DNA of 64,000 nucleotides from Cellulomonas humilata (GTDB lineage: Bacteria > Actinomycetota > Actinomycetes > Actinomycetales > Cellulomonadaceae): contig NZ_JABMCI010000052.1 of NCBI RefSeq assembly GCF_013359775.1, forward strand, positions 1 to 64,000, written 5' to 3'. How positions within the stretch are numbered: position 1 is the stretch's first letter; the number at the start of each line of letters is the position of its first letter. Below are positions 22,948 through 33,324 of this stretch, in pieces. A model generated the notes under the pieces. The model did not search any database and was not told the DNA's origin. It was given only the letters and a program-made list of their open reading frames with translations. A program made the translations under genes and the position numbers.

Positions 22948-25698
22948 GTGCCCGAGCCGACACCCCCCGCCCGGCCCTTCGCGGCGCGCGCCCAGCAGCT
23001 GCTCGACCAGCTCGCTCCCGCCGAGCGGCTGGCGCTCCTGCACCAGCACGCGGCCCCCGTGCCCGGCGTCGGTCTCGGCCCGTTCCGCACCGGGACGGAG
23101 GGCCTGCACGGGGTCGCCTGGCTCGGCACCGCGACGACGTTCCCGCAGCCTGTCGGCCTGGCGGCCACCTGGGACGCGGACCTGCTGGAGCGCATCGGAG
23201 CGGTCGTCGGCACCGAGGTCCGCGCCAAGCACGCGGCCGACCCGACCGTCTCGCTGAACGTCTGGGCGCCGGTGGTCAACCCGCTGCGGCACCCCCGCTG
23301 GGGACGCAACGAGGAGGGGTACTCCGAAGACCCGCACCTGACCGCGCACCTCGCCACCGCGTACTCCCGCGGGCTGCGCGGCGACCACCCGACGTACTGG
23401 CGCACCGTGCCGACCCTCAAGCACCTGGTGGCGTACGGGAACGAGACGGACCGCAGCGTCACCAGCGCGCAGCTGTCCCCGCGCGTGCTGCACGAGTACG
23501 AGCTGCCGGCCTTCCGCGGCCCCATCGAGGCCGGCGTCGTCGGCGCGGTGATGCCGTCGTACAACCTGGTCAACGGCCGCCCCAACCACGTCGCCCGCGA
23601 GCTCCTCGACGAGCTCCGCGGGTGGACGCCGGCCTCGCTTCTCGTCGTCTCCGACGCGGGCGCACCCACCAACCTCGTCACCGGCGAGCGCTACTACGAC
23701 GATCACGTCGAGGCCGCCGCCGCCGCCGTCCGGGCCGGCGTGGACTCGTTCACCGACCACGACGCGGACCCCTCGCGCACCCTCGCGCACCTCACCGCCG
23801 CGCTCGAGCGCGGGCTGCTCCACCAGGCCGACGTCGACCGCGCCGCCCTGCGCCAGCTCGAGCTCCGGCTGGCCACGGGCGAGCTCGACCCCGACCTCGA
23901 CCCGTGGGCGTCGACCACCGCGGACGACCTCGACCTGCCCGCGAGCCGCGTCCTCGCCCGGGAGGCCGCCACGCGTGCGGTCGTCGTCCTGGAGAACGAC
24001 GGCGTGCTCCCGCTGCGACCGGGCGCCCGGGTGGCCGTGATCGGTCCGCACGCCGACCAGGTGCTCGTCGACTGGTACTCCGGCACCCCCCCGTACACGG
24101 TCTCGATCGCCGACGCCCTCGCGCCCGCCGCGGTGGTGACCGGCGCGGACACGGTCGCGCTGCGGTCCCGCACCACGGGTGCGTACGTCGACGCGGGCGC
24201 CGACGGCACCCTCACCGCCATCGCGCCGACGGCGGCCCACCACGACGTCACCGACTGGGGCGAGGGCGTCCTCACGCTCCGCGCCGCCGGCACCGGCCTG
24301 CTGTGGACGGGCGGCGGCTGGATCCTGCGCGCCGACGCCGCGAGCGTGCACGGCTGGGTGGCGCAGGAGAGCTTCCGTGCGCACCGGCACGACGACGGCT
24401 CGGTCTCGTTGCAGCACGCGGGTTCCGGCCGGTGGGTGGTCGTGCAGCACGACGGCGGCGTGCTCGTCGCCGACGCACCCTCGGCCGCGACCGCCGAGCG
24501 GTTCACGCTGCGCACGGTGCGGTCCGGGACGGCCGGCGCGGTCGCCGCCGCGCTCGACGCCGACGTCGTCGTGCTGGCCGTCGGCAACGACCCCCACCTG
24601 CTCGGGCGCGAGACCGAGGACCGTCCGCACCTGCGCCTGCCGGAGTCGCAGGCCGAGCTGGCGCGCGCGGTGATCGAGGCCAACCCGGCGACGGTCCTCG
24701 TCGTCGTCTCGTCCTACCCGTACGTGCTCGGCGCGCTCGGCGACGACGCCGCGGCGGTCGTGTGGACGGCCCACGGCGGTCAGGAGCTCGGTCACGGCGT
24801 GGCCGACGTGCTCACCGGCGTCGCGGAGCCGTACGGCCGGCTGGCGCAGGCGTGGCCCGAGGCCGAGGCCGATGCCGGCGACCTGCTCGACTACGACGTC
24901 ATCGGCGGCGGCCTCACGCACTGGTACGCGTCGCGGCCGGCCCGGTGGGCGTTCGGGCACGGGCTCGGCTACTCGTCGGTGGCCTACGACGCGATCGACG
25001 CGGCCCCGGGCTCCGTCCGGGTGACCGTCCGGAACACCGGTGACCGGCCCGTCGACGAGCTCGTGCAGGTCTACGGCGCCGCGCCCGAGCACCGGCTGCG
25101 AGTGCCGCAGCGCCGGCTGGTCGCGCACCGCAGGGTCCGGTTGGAGCCCGGCCAGGCGACGGTCGTCGCGCTCGACGTGCCGGCCGACGCGTTCGCGGTG
25201 TGGGACGTCACGCGCGGGCGATTCGTCGTCGAACCCGGCCGGTACGAGCTGCACGCGGGTCCGTCGTCGGCCGACCTGCCGCTCGTGGCCGAGCTGGTCG
25301 TCGACGGTGAGCCCGTCCCGCCGCGCGCCCTGCTCGGCACCACGGTGCGGGCGATCGACCACGACGACCGCCAGGACATCACGTTCGCGGAGCGCACCCG
25401 GGAGCTCGGCGACGCGCTGGAGGTCACGCGCGCTCGGCGGTCCGGCTGGGTGGTGTTCCGGGACGCCGACCTGACGGGCGTGGGTCGTCTCGAGCTGAGC
25501 GTCGCGGTGGGCGGGTCCGTGCGCCTCGAGGTGCGCGACGGCCGGTCGTGGCGGACGGTCGGGTCGGCGACGGTTCCCGGCGGCGGGCGGTACGACTGGT
25601 CGACCGTCGCGGTTCCCGTCGAGCCGGTCGGCGTCGTCGACCTGCGCGTGGTCCTGGTCGGCCCGGTGCGGCTGGCCGAGGTGGTGGGCCGCACCTAG
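22948..25698 (+). CDS. GH3 glycosidase with inserted beta-trefoil-like domain
   Basis: 916 aa, GTG start with GAGGA 5 bases upstream, no signal peptide. The TIM-barrel domain (1-310) holds KHL and the nucleophile Asp236 in VVSDAG. The alpha/beta sandwich starts at about 335 (ATRAVVVLENDGVLPL) and is interrupted at about 402-523 by an insert with ALRSRTTGAYVDAG and FTLRTV units, like a fascin-type beta-trefoil. A fibronectin-III-like domain follows (about 690-770), then a C-terminal beta-sandwich that resembles a carbohydrate-binding module. Likely a beta-glucosidase or beta-xylosidase acting on imported oligosaccharides. The stop shares CTAG with the convergent nagA stop. Confidence 0.9.
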   Translation: MPEPTPPARPFAARAQQLLDQLAPAERLALLHQHAAPVPGVGLGPFRTGTEGLHGVAWLGTATTFPQPVGLAATWDADLLERIGAVVGTEVRAKHAADPTVSLNVWAPVVNPLRHPRWGRNEEGYSEDPHLTAHLATAYSRGLRGDHPTYWRTVPTLKHLVAYGNETDRSVTSAQLSPRVLHEYELPAFRGPIEAGVVGAVMPSYNLVNGRPNHVARELLDELRGWTPASLLVVSDAGAPTNLVTGERYYDDHVEAAAAAVRAGVDSFTDHDADPSRTLAHLTAALERGLLHQADVDRAALRQLELRLATGELDPDLDPWASTTADDLDLPASRVLAREAATRAVVVLENDGVLPLRPGARVAVIGPHADQVLVDWYSGTPPYTVSIADALAPAAVVTGADTVALRSRTTGAYVDAGADGTLTAIAPTAAHHDVTDWGEGVLTLRAAGTGLLWTGGGWILRADAASVHGWVAQESFRAHRHDDGSVSLQHAGSGRWVVVQHDGGVLVADAPSAATAERFTLRTVRSGTAGAVAAALDADVVVLAVGNDPHLLGRETEDRPHLRLPESQAELARAVIEANPATVLVVVSSYPYVLGALGDDAAAVVWTAHGGQELGHGVADVLTGVAEPYGRLAQAWPEAEADAGDLLDYDVIGGGLTHWYASRPARWAFGHGLGYSSVAYDAIDAAPGSVRVTVRNTGDRPVDELVQVYGAAPEHRLRVPQRRLVAHRRVRLEPGQATVVALDVPADAFAVWDVTRGRFVVEPGRYELHAGPSSADLPLVAELVVDGEPVPPRALLGTTVRAIDHDDRQDITFAERTRELGDALEVTRARRSGWVVFRDADLTGVGRLELSVAVGGSVRLEVRDGRSWRTVGSATVPGGGRYDWSTVAVPVEPVGVVDLRVVLVGPVRLAEVVGRT

Positions 25699-26879
25699 AC
25701 CCAGGCGCCCCCGCGCATGACGCGGACAGGCGCGAGGTCATCGTCGGTCACGACGAGGTCGGCTCGACGGCCCGCGGCGAGCGCACCGAGGTCGCGGCGG
25801 CCCAGGACGTCGGCCGGCACCGTCGCCGCCGCGAGCACGGCGTCCTCCAGCGGGACCCCGGCGGCGACGACGTTCCGGACGATGTCGAGAAGATGCGCCA
25901 CTCCCCCGGCGATCGCCGCCGTCTCGTCGGCGATCCGCGCCACCCCGTCGGCCACCCGGACGGCCATCGGCCCGAGCCGGTACTCCCCGTCAGGCATGCC
26001 CGCCGCAGCCATGGCGTCGGTGACCAGGGCGATCGAGCCCGCGCCCACCAGGTCGAACACCGATCGCACCGTGCCGTCGGCCAGGTGGGTGCCGTCGGCG
26101 ATCAGCTCGACCACCAGCTCGCCGCGGGCGGCTGCCGCCAGGCACGCAGCGACCGGGCCCGGGTCGCGGTGGTGCAGCGGGCGCATGCCGTTGAAGAGGT
26201 GCGTGGCGGTCAGGCGGCGGTTGGAGCGTGCGGCGAGCAGGTCGAACGCGCGGTCGACGGCCTCGTCGACCTGCTCGGCGGAGGCGTCGGTGTGCCCGAT
26301 CGACGGCACGGCGCCGGCGTCGACGAGAGCCTCCAGCACCGCGTCCGCGCCCGGCACCTCCGGCGCCACCGTCATCGTCACCAGGTGTCCCCGCGCGGCC
26401 TCCGCGATCCCTCGGACCAGCTCGGGGTCGCCGTCGAGCATGTCGTCGGGGTTCTGCGCACCGCACCGGTCGGCCGACAGGAACGGGCCCTCGAGGTGGA
26501 TGCCGACGATCTCGCCGGCGTCCGCCAGGTCGGCGAGCAGCGCGGTCTGCGCCAGCAGGACCTGAGGGGTGGCCGTGACCAGCGACGCGACGAGGCTCGT
26601 GGTGCCGTGCCGCCGGTGCTCGTCGACCGCCCGCTGGGCGTCCGCGGCGTCGACCGCGTCGGGGAAGCTGGCGCCGCCGCCGCCGTGGCAGTGCACGTCC
26701 ACCAGCCCGGGCAGGATCGTGGCGTCGCCCACCGCCGGCAGGACCCACCCGCGCGGCAGCCGCTCGGCCGGCCCGACCCAGACGATGGTCGCGCCGTCGA
26801 CGACCACGACGCCGTCGTCGAGGACCCCCCGGGGCAGGACGAGCCGACCGCGCAGGACCAGGGGGGTCTCGATGCTCAC
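25695..26879 (-). CDS. nagA: N-acetylglucosamine-6-phosphate deacetylase
   Basis: 394 aa. Removes the acetyl group from GlcNAc-6-phosphate, feeding amino-sugar catabolism and cell-wall recycling. The amidohydrolase metal motif DVHCHGGGG (His63, His65), the Glu in GIHLEGPFLS and the later GHTDA and HLFNGM are conserved. The GTG at 26879 is chosen because it overlaps the stop of the upstream membrane-protein gene (GTGA); an ATG at 26897 would add six residues. It is the last gene of the TetR-led operon, and no other nag gene is nearby. Confidence 0.93.
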   Translation of the reverse strand: MSIETPLVLRGRLVLPRGVLDDGVVVVDGATIVWVGPAERLPRGWVLPAVGDATILPGLVDVHCHGGGGASFPDAVDAADAQRAVDEHRRHGTTSLVASLVTATPQVLLAQTALLADLADAGEIVGIHLEGPFLSADRCGAQNPDDMLDGDPELVRGIAEAARGHLVTMTVAPEVPGADAVLEALVDAGAVPSIGHTDASAEQVDEAVDRAFDLLAARSNRRLTATHLFNGMRPLHHRDPGPVAACLAAAARGELVVELIADGTHLADGTVRSVFDLVGAGSIALVTDAMAAAGMPDGEYRLGPMAVRVADGVARIADETAAIAGGVAHLLDIVRNVVAAGVPLEDAVLAAATVPADVLGRRDLGALAAGRRADLVVTDDDLAPVRVMRGGAWV

Positions 26880-27355
26880 GGGGTTATCTTTCCCCATGGG
26901 AGCGCCGCACCCTGCTCCTGCGTCCATGGCGTCTGCCGGGCGTGCACCCGACCGGTCCGCCACCGGGCGACACCCGCCCCGAGGGCGCCCTCGGCCGCGG
27001 CGATCAGCGTGTACCAGCCCTCGCCGCTCTGCAGGATGCCGAACATCGCGAACAAGGTGACCGACAGGACTGCCCCGCCGAGCGCGAAGGCCGCCACGTG
27101 CACCCACTCCCGGCGGCTCTTCTCGAGCAGTCGCGCGATCAGCACGCCCGCCGGGAAGCCGACCAGCCCGATCAGCACCGCGGCCACGACCAGGGCCACG
27201 ACCAGGTAGTAGAGGGTCTGCGGCGCCTGACGTGCCCACGGCGAGTCTGCGTCGGTCAGGAGGAACACCGTGACCGCAGCCCCGTTCACCAGGGACAGGA
27301 CGGCCAGGCAGCGCAGGCACAGCGCCGCGATCGCCTTCGGCCCACGGACGCTCAC
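26876..27355 (-). CDS. Small integral membrane protein of unknown function
   Basis: 159 aa with four hydrophobic segments (about 9-32, 46-72, 85-108 and 113-130) and a basic, Gln-rich tail. No family is recognised. GTG start overlapping the stop of the YndJ/DUF1990 gene (GTGA), and its own stop overlaps the nagA start. Strict coupling on both sides suggests it works in the same process as the neighbouring membrane protein. Confidence 0.75.
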   Translation of the reverse strand: MSVRGPKAIAALCLRCLAVLSLVNGAAVTVFLLTDADSPWARQAPQTLYYLVVALVVAAVLIGLVGFPAGVLIARLLEKSRREWVHVAAFALGGAVLSVTLFAMFGILQSGEGWYTLIAAAEGALGAGVARWRTGRVHARQTPWTQEQGAALPWGKITP

Positions 27356-28686
27356 GCGGCGCTCCCGACCGCGCGCCCGTCCGCGGCGAGCACCCGGCGC
27401 GCGCCGCGGGCGAGCAGCCGCAGGTAGGCACGCTGGACGACGACGGTGAGCGGGCCGACCGCGCGCACCCACCAGAGGTCGGGGAACGAGTACGCGGTGA
27501 CGACGAACCAGAGGTCGCCGGCCGCGTCGCGCTCGACCGTGAACGACTCCTCCCCGCGGAACACGTGCCCGGCCACCGTGCCGTAGCCGAACCCGATGCG
27601 GTCGGCCGTGCGCTCCACCCAGACCACCTCGCACGGCTCGTGCAGCCGGACCGGCCCGACGCCGACGCGGCTGGCCACCCGCACGCCCGGAGCGGCCTCG
27701 TCGGCGTCGTGCCGCAGCTCGATCCCCGCGGCCGCGTGGACCTGCCAGCGCAGCAGCGCGTCACCCACCACGGCCAGGTCGTCGGGTCGAGAGCCCGGAC
27801 TCAGCAGGTGCCGGACGCGCAGGTGCCGGTACCCCGCCGGGAGCGGTGCGCCCTGCGTCGCGCCGACCTCGGTGTAGGTCAACCCGGTCGGCTCCGGGAC
27901 CGGCCCCCGGAGCCGCAGACCGAGCACGGTGCACAGGACGAAGCCCAGCGCGTTGGCCACCCCGTGCGTCGCGGCCATCCACGACAGGCTCGGGTGCGCC
28001 AGCCCGGTCGCCTCGCCGACCGCCCACCAGAGCGCCAGCAGCATCGAGGCGCCGACCGTCAGTGCACCGACCCGCAGCAGCGCGCGGCCGGTGCCGGGCA
28101 GCCGGACGGCGGCGAGCGCCGCGCACCAGAGCCCGACGGTGAGCACCACCGCACCCACGAGCTCGGCCGCGTCCGACACGAAGTACCCGGCGAGCACCAG
28201 CAGGACGCCGACCGGTGCCGCCGTCGCCGCGGCCCGGGTCAGCGGGGTGACAGCGAGGTGCGCCAGCAGGCCGACCACCAGGCACGCACCGAACCCGGCG
28301 AAGAGCATGTGCGGCACGGTGAGCGCGAGGTAGTCGCCGGAGAACCCGAGCAGCCCCCAGCCGGCCCGCTCCGCGACGAGGGCCAGCGCGCCGACGAGCG
28401 GGGTCGCCAGCGCGACCGCGGTGGACAGGAGCCGCACCCGCAGCACGCAGGCGGCCAGGACCACGGATGCCGCGGCGAAGGGAACGGCGAGCGCGACGGC
28501 CACGGGACCCACCGGCAGCCAGACGCTCAGAGCCGCGAGCAGCCCCACCAGCGGCCAGATCAGCGACGCCGAGCGTGGGACCGCCCGGTCGCCCAGGAGA
28601 CGCAGGCCGAGGGGCAGGACGACGACCGTGCCGAGCCCGACGACCACCCGGACGGCGTCCGCCGCGACCGGCGACAGCTCGCTCAT
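27352..28686 (-). CDS. YndJ-like membrane domain fused to DUF1990
   Basis: 444 aa. Residues about 1-270 hold eight or nine membrane segments resembling the YndJ family. Residues about 280-440 are a DUF1990 domain, visible from GYRHLRVRHLL and the signature FGYGTVAGHVFRGEESF. The two are found joined or adjacent in many Gram-positives. The biochemical role is unknown; a lipid- or small-molecule-binding role has been suggested for DUF1990-like folds but is not shown here. The ATG overlaps the stop of the TetR gene, so TetR probably controls it. Confidence 0.8.
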   Translation of the reverse strand: MSELSPVAADAVRVVVGLGTVVVLPLGLRLLGDRAVPRSASLIWPLVGLLAALSVWLPVGPVAVALAVPFAAASVVLAACVLRVRLLSTAVALATPLVGALALVAERAGWGLLGFSGDYLALTVPHMLFAGFGACLVVGLLAHLAVTPLTRAAATAAPVGVLLVLAGYFVSDAAELVGAVVLTVGLWCAALAAVRLPGTGRALLRVGALTVGASMLLALWWAVGEATGLAHPSLSWMAATHGVANALGFVLCTVLGLRLRGPVPEPTGLTYTEVGATQGAPLPAGYRHLRVRHLLSPGSRPDDLAVVGDALLRWQVHAAAGIELRHDADEAAPGVRVASRVGVGPVRLHEPCEVVWVERTADRIGFGYGTVAGHVFRGEESFTVERDAAGDLWFVVTAYSFPDLWWVRAVGPLTVVVQRAYLRLLARGARRVLAADGRAVGSAA

Positions 28687-29330
28687 GCCCGTACCGCCCG
28701 CACCAGCGCCAGCACGTCGTCGGCGGCACCGCGCAGCACGGGCAGCCGGGAGAGGCGCACCAACCGGCCGATCAGCGGCGCGATCCCCTCGATGAGCGTC
28801 CGCGTCCGCCGCTGGCCGGGTGAGCCGTCGTAGACCCAGAACAGGGTGACCCCCAGCTGGGCCAGCCACAGCAGCTCCGGGAGCTCGTCGCGCAGGACGC
28901 TGGGCACCGCGGGCGACGCACCCTCCACGAGCTCGCGGAAGATCGCCTGGCTCAGCTGGCGCGACTCGCTCGACTCCGGGGAGAACGGGCTCGCCGCCGA
29001 GCCGGGCCGGATGGCGACCGTGATGAACTCGCCACCGAACGCGTGGTACTCCGCGAAGGCATCGACGCCGGCCAGCAGCACCCCGCGCAGCCGGGTGGCC
29101 AGGTCACCGCCCTGCGCCAGCACCGTCCGCGCGGCCTGCGTCTGCTCGCGGTTGACGTCCAGGTACAGCTCCTGCACCAGGTGGTCCTTGGACGCGAAGT
29201 GGTAGTACGCGTTGCCGGTGGCCACCCCGGCCTCCTGCGCGATCGCTCGCATGGTGGTGGCCGCGTAGCCGCGCTCGCGGAACAGCCGCAGGGCCGTGGA
29301 CCGCACGAGGGATCTGGTGTCGTCGCTCAT
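28683..29330 (-). CDS. TetR-family transcriptional regulator
   Basis: 215 aa. The helix-turn-helix is at about 22-55 (TTMRAIAQEAGVATGNAYYHFASKDHLV), followed by an all-helical ligand domain. It starts just below a tandem palindrome (29339-29365), so it probably represses its own operon, which continues into the YndJ/DUF1990, membrane and nagA genes. The inducer is unknown. Confidence 0.9.
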   Translation of the reverse strand: MSDDTRSLVRSTALRLFRERGYAATTMRAIAQEAGVATGNAYYHFASKDHLVQELYLDVNREQTQAARTVLAQGGDLATRLRGVLLAGVDAFAEYHAFGGEFITVAIRPGSAASPFSPESSESRQLSQAIFRELVEGASPAVPSVLRDELPELLWLAQLGVTLFWVYDGSPGQRRTRTLIEGIAPLIGRLVRLSRLPVLRGAADDVLALVRAVRA

Positions 29331-29338
29331 GCGGCAAG

Positions 29339-29365
29339 TTGAACATGTTCAACTGAACATGTTCA
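29339..29365. promoter_or_regulatory. Tandem TetR operator
   Basis: TTGAACATGTTCAA (29339-29352) is a perfect 14-base palindrome; TGAACATGTTCA (29354-29365) repeats it immediately. The pair ends 8 bases before the TetR start, a classic autoregulatory position. Confidence 0.75.
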
Positions 29366-29392
29366 AGATCGCGGTCGTGTGACGTTCTCGGT

Positions 29393-30088
29393 CTAGAAGA
29401 GGCGGGAGCCGCTGTCGTCGACGCCGCGCATGGCGTCGTAGTCGAGCACCAGGCAGCCGATGCCGCGGTCGGTGGCCAGCACGCGCGCCTGCGGCTTGAT
29501 CTCCTGCGCGGCGAACACCCCCCGCACGGGGGCCAGGTGCGGGTCGCGGTTGAGGAGCTCGAGATACCGGGTCAGCTGCTCCACGCCGTCGATGTCGCCG
29601 CGGCGCTTGATCTCGACCGCGACCGTGCCGCCCGCCGGGTCCTTGGCCAGGATGTCGACCGGCCCGATCGCCGTCGGGTACTCGCGACGGACCAGGGTGT
29701 GGCCCGTGCCGAGCAGCAGGATCTGCGCCGCCAGGAGCTCCTGGAGGTGCGCCTCGACGCCGTCCTTGACCAGGCCGGGGTCCACCCCCAGCTCGTGCGC
29801 GGAGTCGTGCTGCACGGCGTACAGGTCGATCTCGAGGCGGTCGTCCGACTTCTGGTGCTGGACCGTCCACACCGCCGTGACCCCGGCGGCCCGGGCCTCG
29901 TCGGAGGGCTCCGACACCGCGAGCGTGCACGGTGGGCTCATCCAGTTCAGCGGCTTGTACGAGCCGCCGTCGGAGTGCAGCAGCACGCTGCCGTCGGCCT
30001 TCACGACCAGGAGGCGCGTGGCCAGGGGCAGGTGGGCGTTCAGGCGACCGCTGTACCGAGCGGAGCAGGACGCGACGACGAGGCGCAT
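29393..30088 (-). CDS. nucS: Mismatch endonuclease NucS
   Basis: 231 aa, standard length. NucS cuts both strands at mismatched bases and replaces MutSL mismatch repair in most actinobacteria and some archaea. The C-terminal nuclease core carries PVDILAKDP and [10 protein letters not shown] (PD-(D/E)xK residues), and QLTRYLELL follows. The N-terminal half is the DNA-binding and dimer domain. It lies 22 bases after the DUF2550 gene and is probably transcribed with the atp operon end; this order is common in the phylum. Confidence 0.95.
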   Translation of the reverse strand: MRLVVASCSARYSGRLNAHLPLATRLLVVKADGSVLLHSDGGSYKPLNWMSPPCTLAVSEPSDEARAAGVTAVWTVQHQKSDDRLEIDLYAVQHDSAHELGVDPGLVKDGVEAHLQELLAAQILLLGTGHTLVRREYPTAIGPVDILAKDPAGGTVAVEIKRRGDIDGVEQLTRYLELLNRDPHLAPVRGVFAAQEIKPQARVLATDRGIGCLVLDYDAMRGVDDSGSRLF

Positions 30089-30110
30089 GAGCTCGTTTCC
30101 GGTGTCGGGG

Positions 30111-30518
30111 TCAGATGACCGAGCCCACGCGCGACGGCGTGGCCTCGATCCATGACGTGAGCCCGGCGTAGGCTCCGGCGCTCATCAGCAGGTGGACGGT
30201 GGGGCCACCGGGGCCCTGCCGGCAGGTCACGACGACCTGGCCGCCGCCCTGCTGGCTGCGCTCGACGACCGCGAGGCCGACCCGCTCCCAGCGTTCGCGG
30301 GGGCGCGCGGCGAGCGAGCGGTAGCGCCACCAGTACAGCCGGTCGGCGCCGTACTGCGCGACGCCCGAGGACCACGGCCCCTGCGCCGTGCGGCCGAGCG
30401 AGCAGGGGAACGACCCCACGCGCCGGTTGAGCGTGTGCACCCGGGAGAACCAGAGCGCGACGACGGCGAGCAGCAGGAGGACAGCGACACACGCGAGTGC
30501 GACGCCGTGTCCGCTCAC
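30111..30518 (-). CDS. DUF2550 membrane-anchored protein
   Basis: 135 aa with GTG start. One membrane segment (about 6-24) is followed by a cytoplasmic domain containing [17 protein letters not shown] and GLTSWIEA. The family is restricted to actinobacteria and regularly follows atpC, as here (13 bases after it). Its function is not known; the context suggests some link with membrane energy or with the nucS gene downstream. Confidence 0.88.
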   Translation of the reverse strand: MSGHGVALACVAVLLLLAVVALWFSRVHTLNRRVGSFPCSLGRTAQGPWSSGVAQYGADRLYWWRYRSLAARPRERWERVGLAVVERSQQGGGQVVVTCRQGPGGPTVHLLMSAGAYAGLTSWIEATPSRVGSVI

Positions 30519-30531
30519 CGTCCCGGCGCCC

Positions 30532-30825
30532 TCAGTGCGTGGCCGGCGAGGTCGCGGGGCGTGCGCCCTCCACGACGTTGTCGGCGACGATGGTCAGGTG
30601 GTTCGAGTCGAAGGAGAGGAACCCGCCCTCGACCTGCCAGCGCTTCGGCTCGCCGCCCCCCACGGGGAACACGCGGACCTCGCCGGGCTGCAGCACGGAC
30701 AGGACCGGCTCGTGACCGGCCAGGATGCCGATCTCACCCTCCCCGGCCTTGGCCGAGACCATGCGGGCGGTGCCGGACCAGAGCTTTCCGGCGGTGGCGA
30801 CGAGCTCGACCTCGATGTCTGCCAC
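30532..30825 (-). CDS. atpC: F-type ATP synthase epsilon subunit
   Basis: 97 aa, shorter than the usual 130-140 because the C-terminal two-helix regulatory part is truncated; the beta-sandwich domain (ADIEVELVATAGKLW ... IGILAGHEPVLS) is complete. Short epsilon subunits are common in actinobacteria. GTG start with AAGGAGG directly upstream. It couples rotation of the central stalk to the catalytic head at the inner membrane face. Confidence 0.95.
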   Translation of the reverse strand: MADIEVELVATAGKLWSGTARMVSAKAGEGEIGILAGHEPVLSVLQPGEVRVFPVGGGEPKRWQVEGGFLSFDSNHLTIVADNVVEGARPATSPATH

Positions 30826-30859
30826 GGGACCTCCTTCGATGTGTGTGCGGGACTACGGG

Positions 30860-30895
30860 CCACGCAGGGGCACCCTGGCGGGCACCCCTGCGTGG
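30860..30895 (-). promoter_or_regulatory. Hairpin in the atpD-atpC gap
   Basis: CCACGCAGGGG (30860-30870) pairs perfectly with CCCCTGCGTGG (30885-30895), leaving a 14-base loop. It fills most of the 81-base gap. It could act as an RNA-stability or partial termination signal tuning epsilon relative to beta. Confidence 0.5.
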
Positions 30896-30906
30896 GTCTG
30901 ATCAGG

Positions 30907-33324
<2,418 letters not shown>

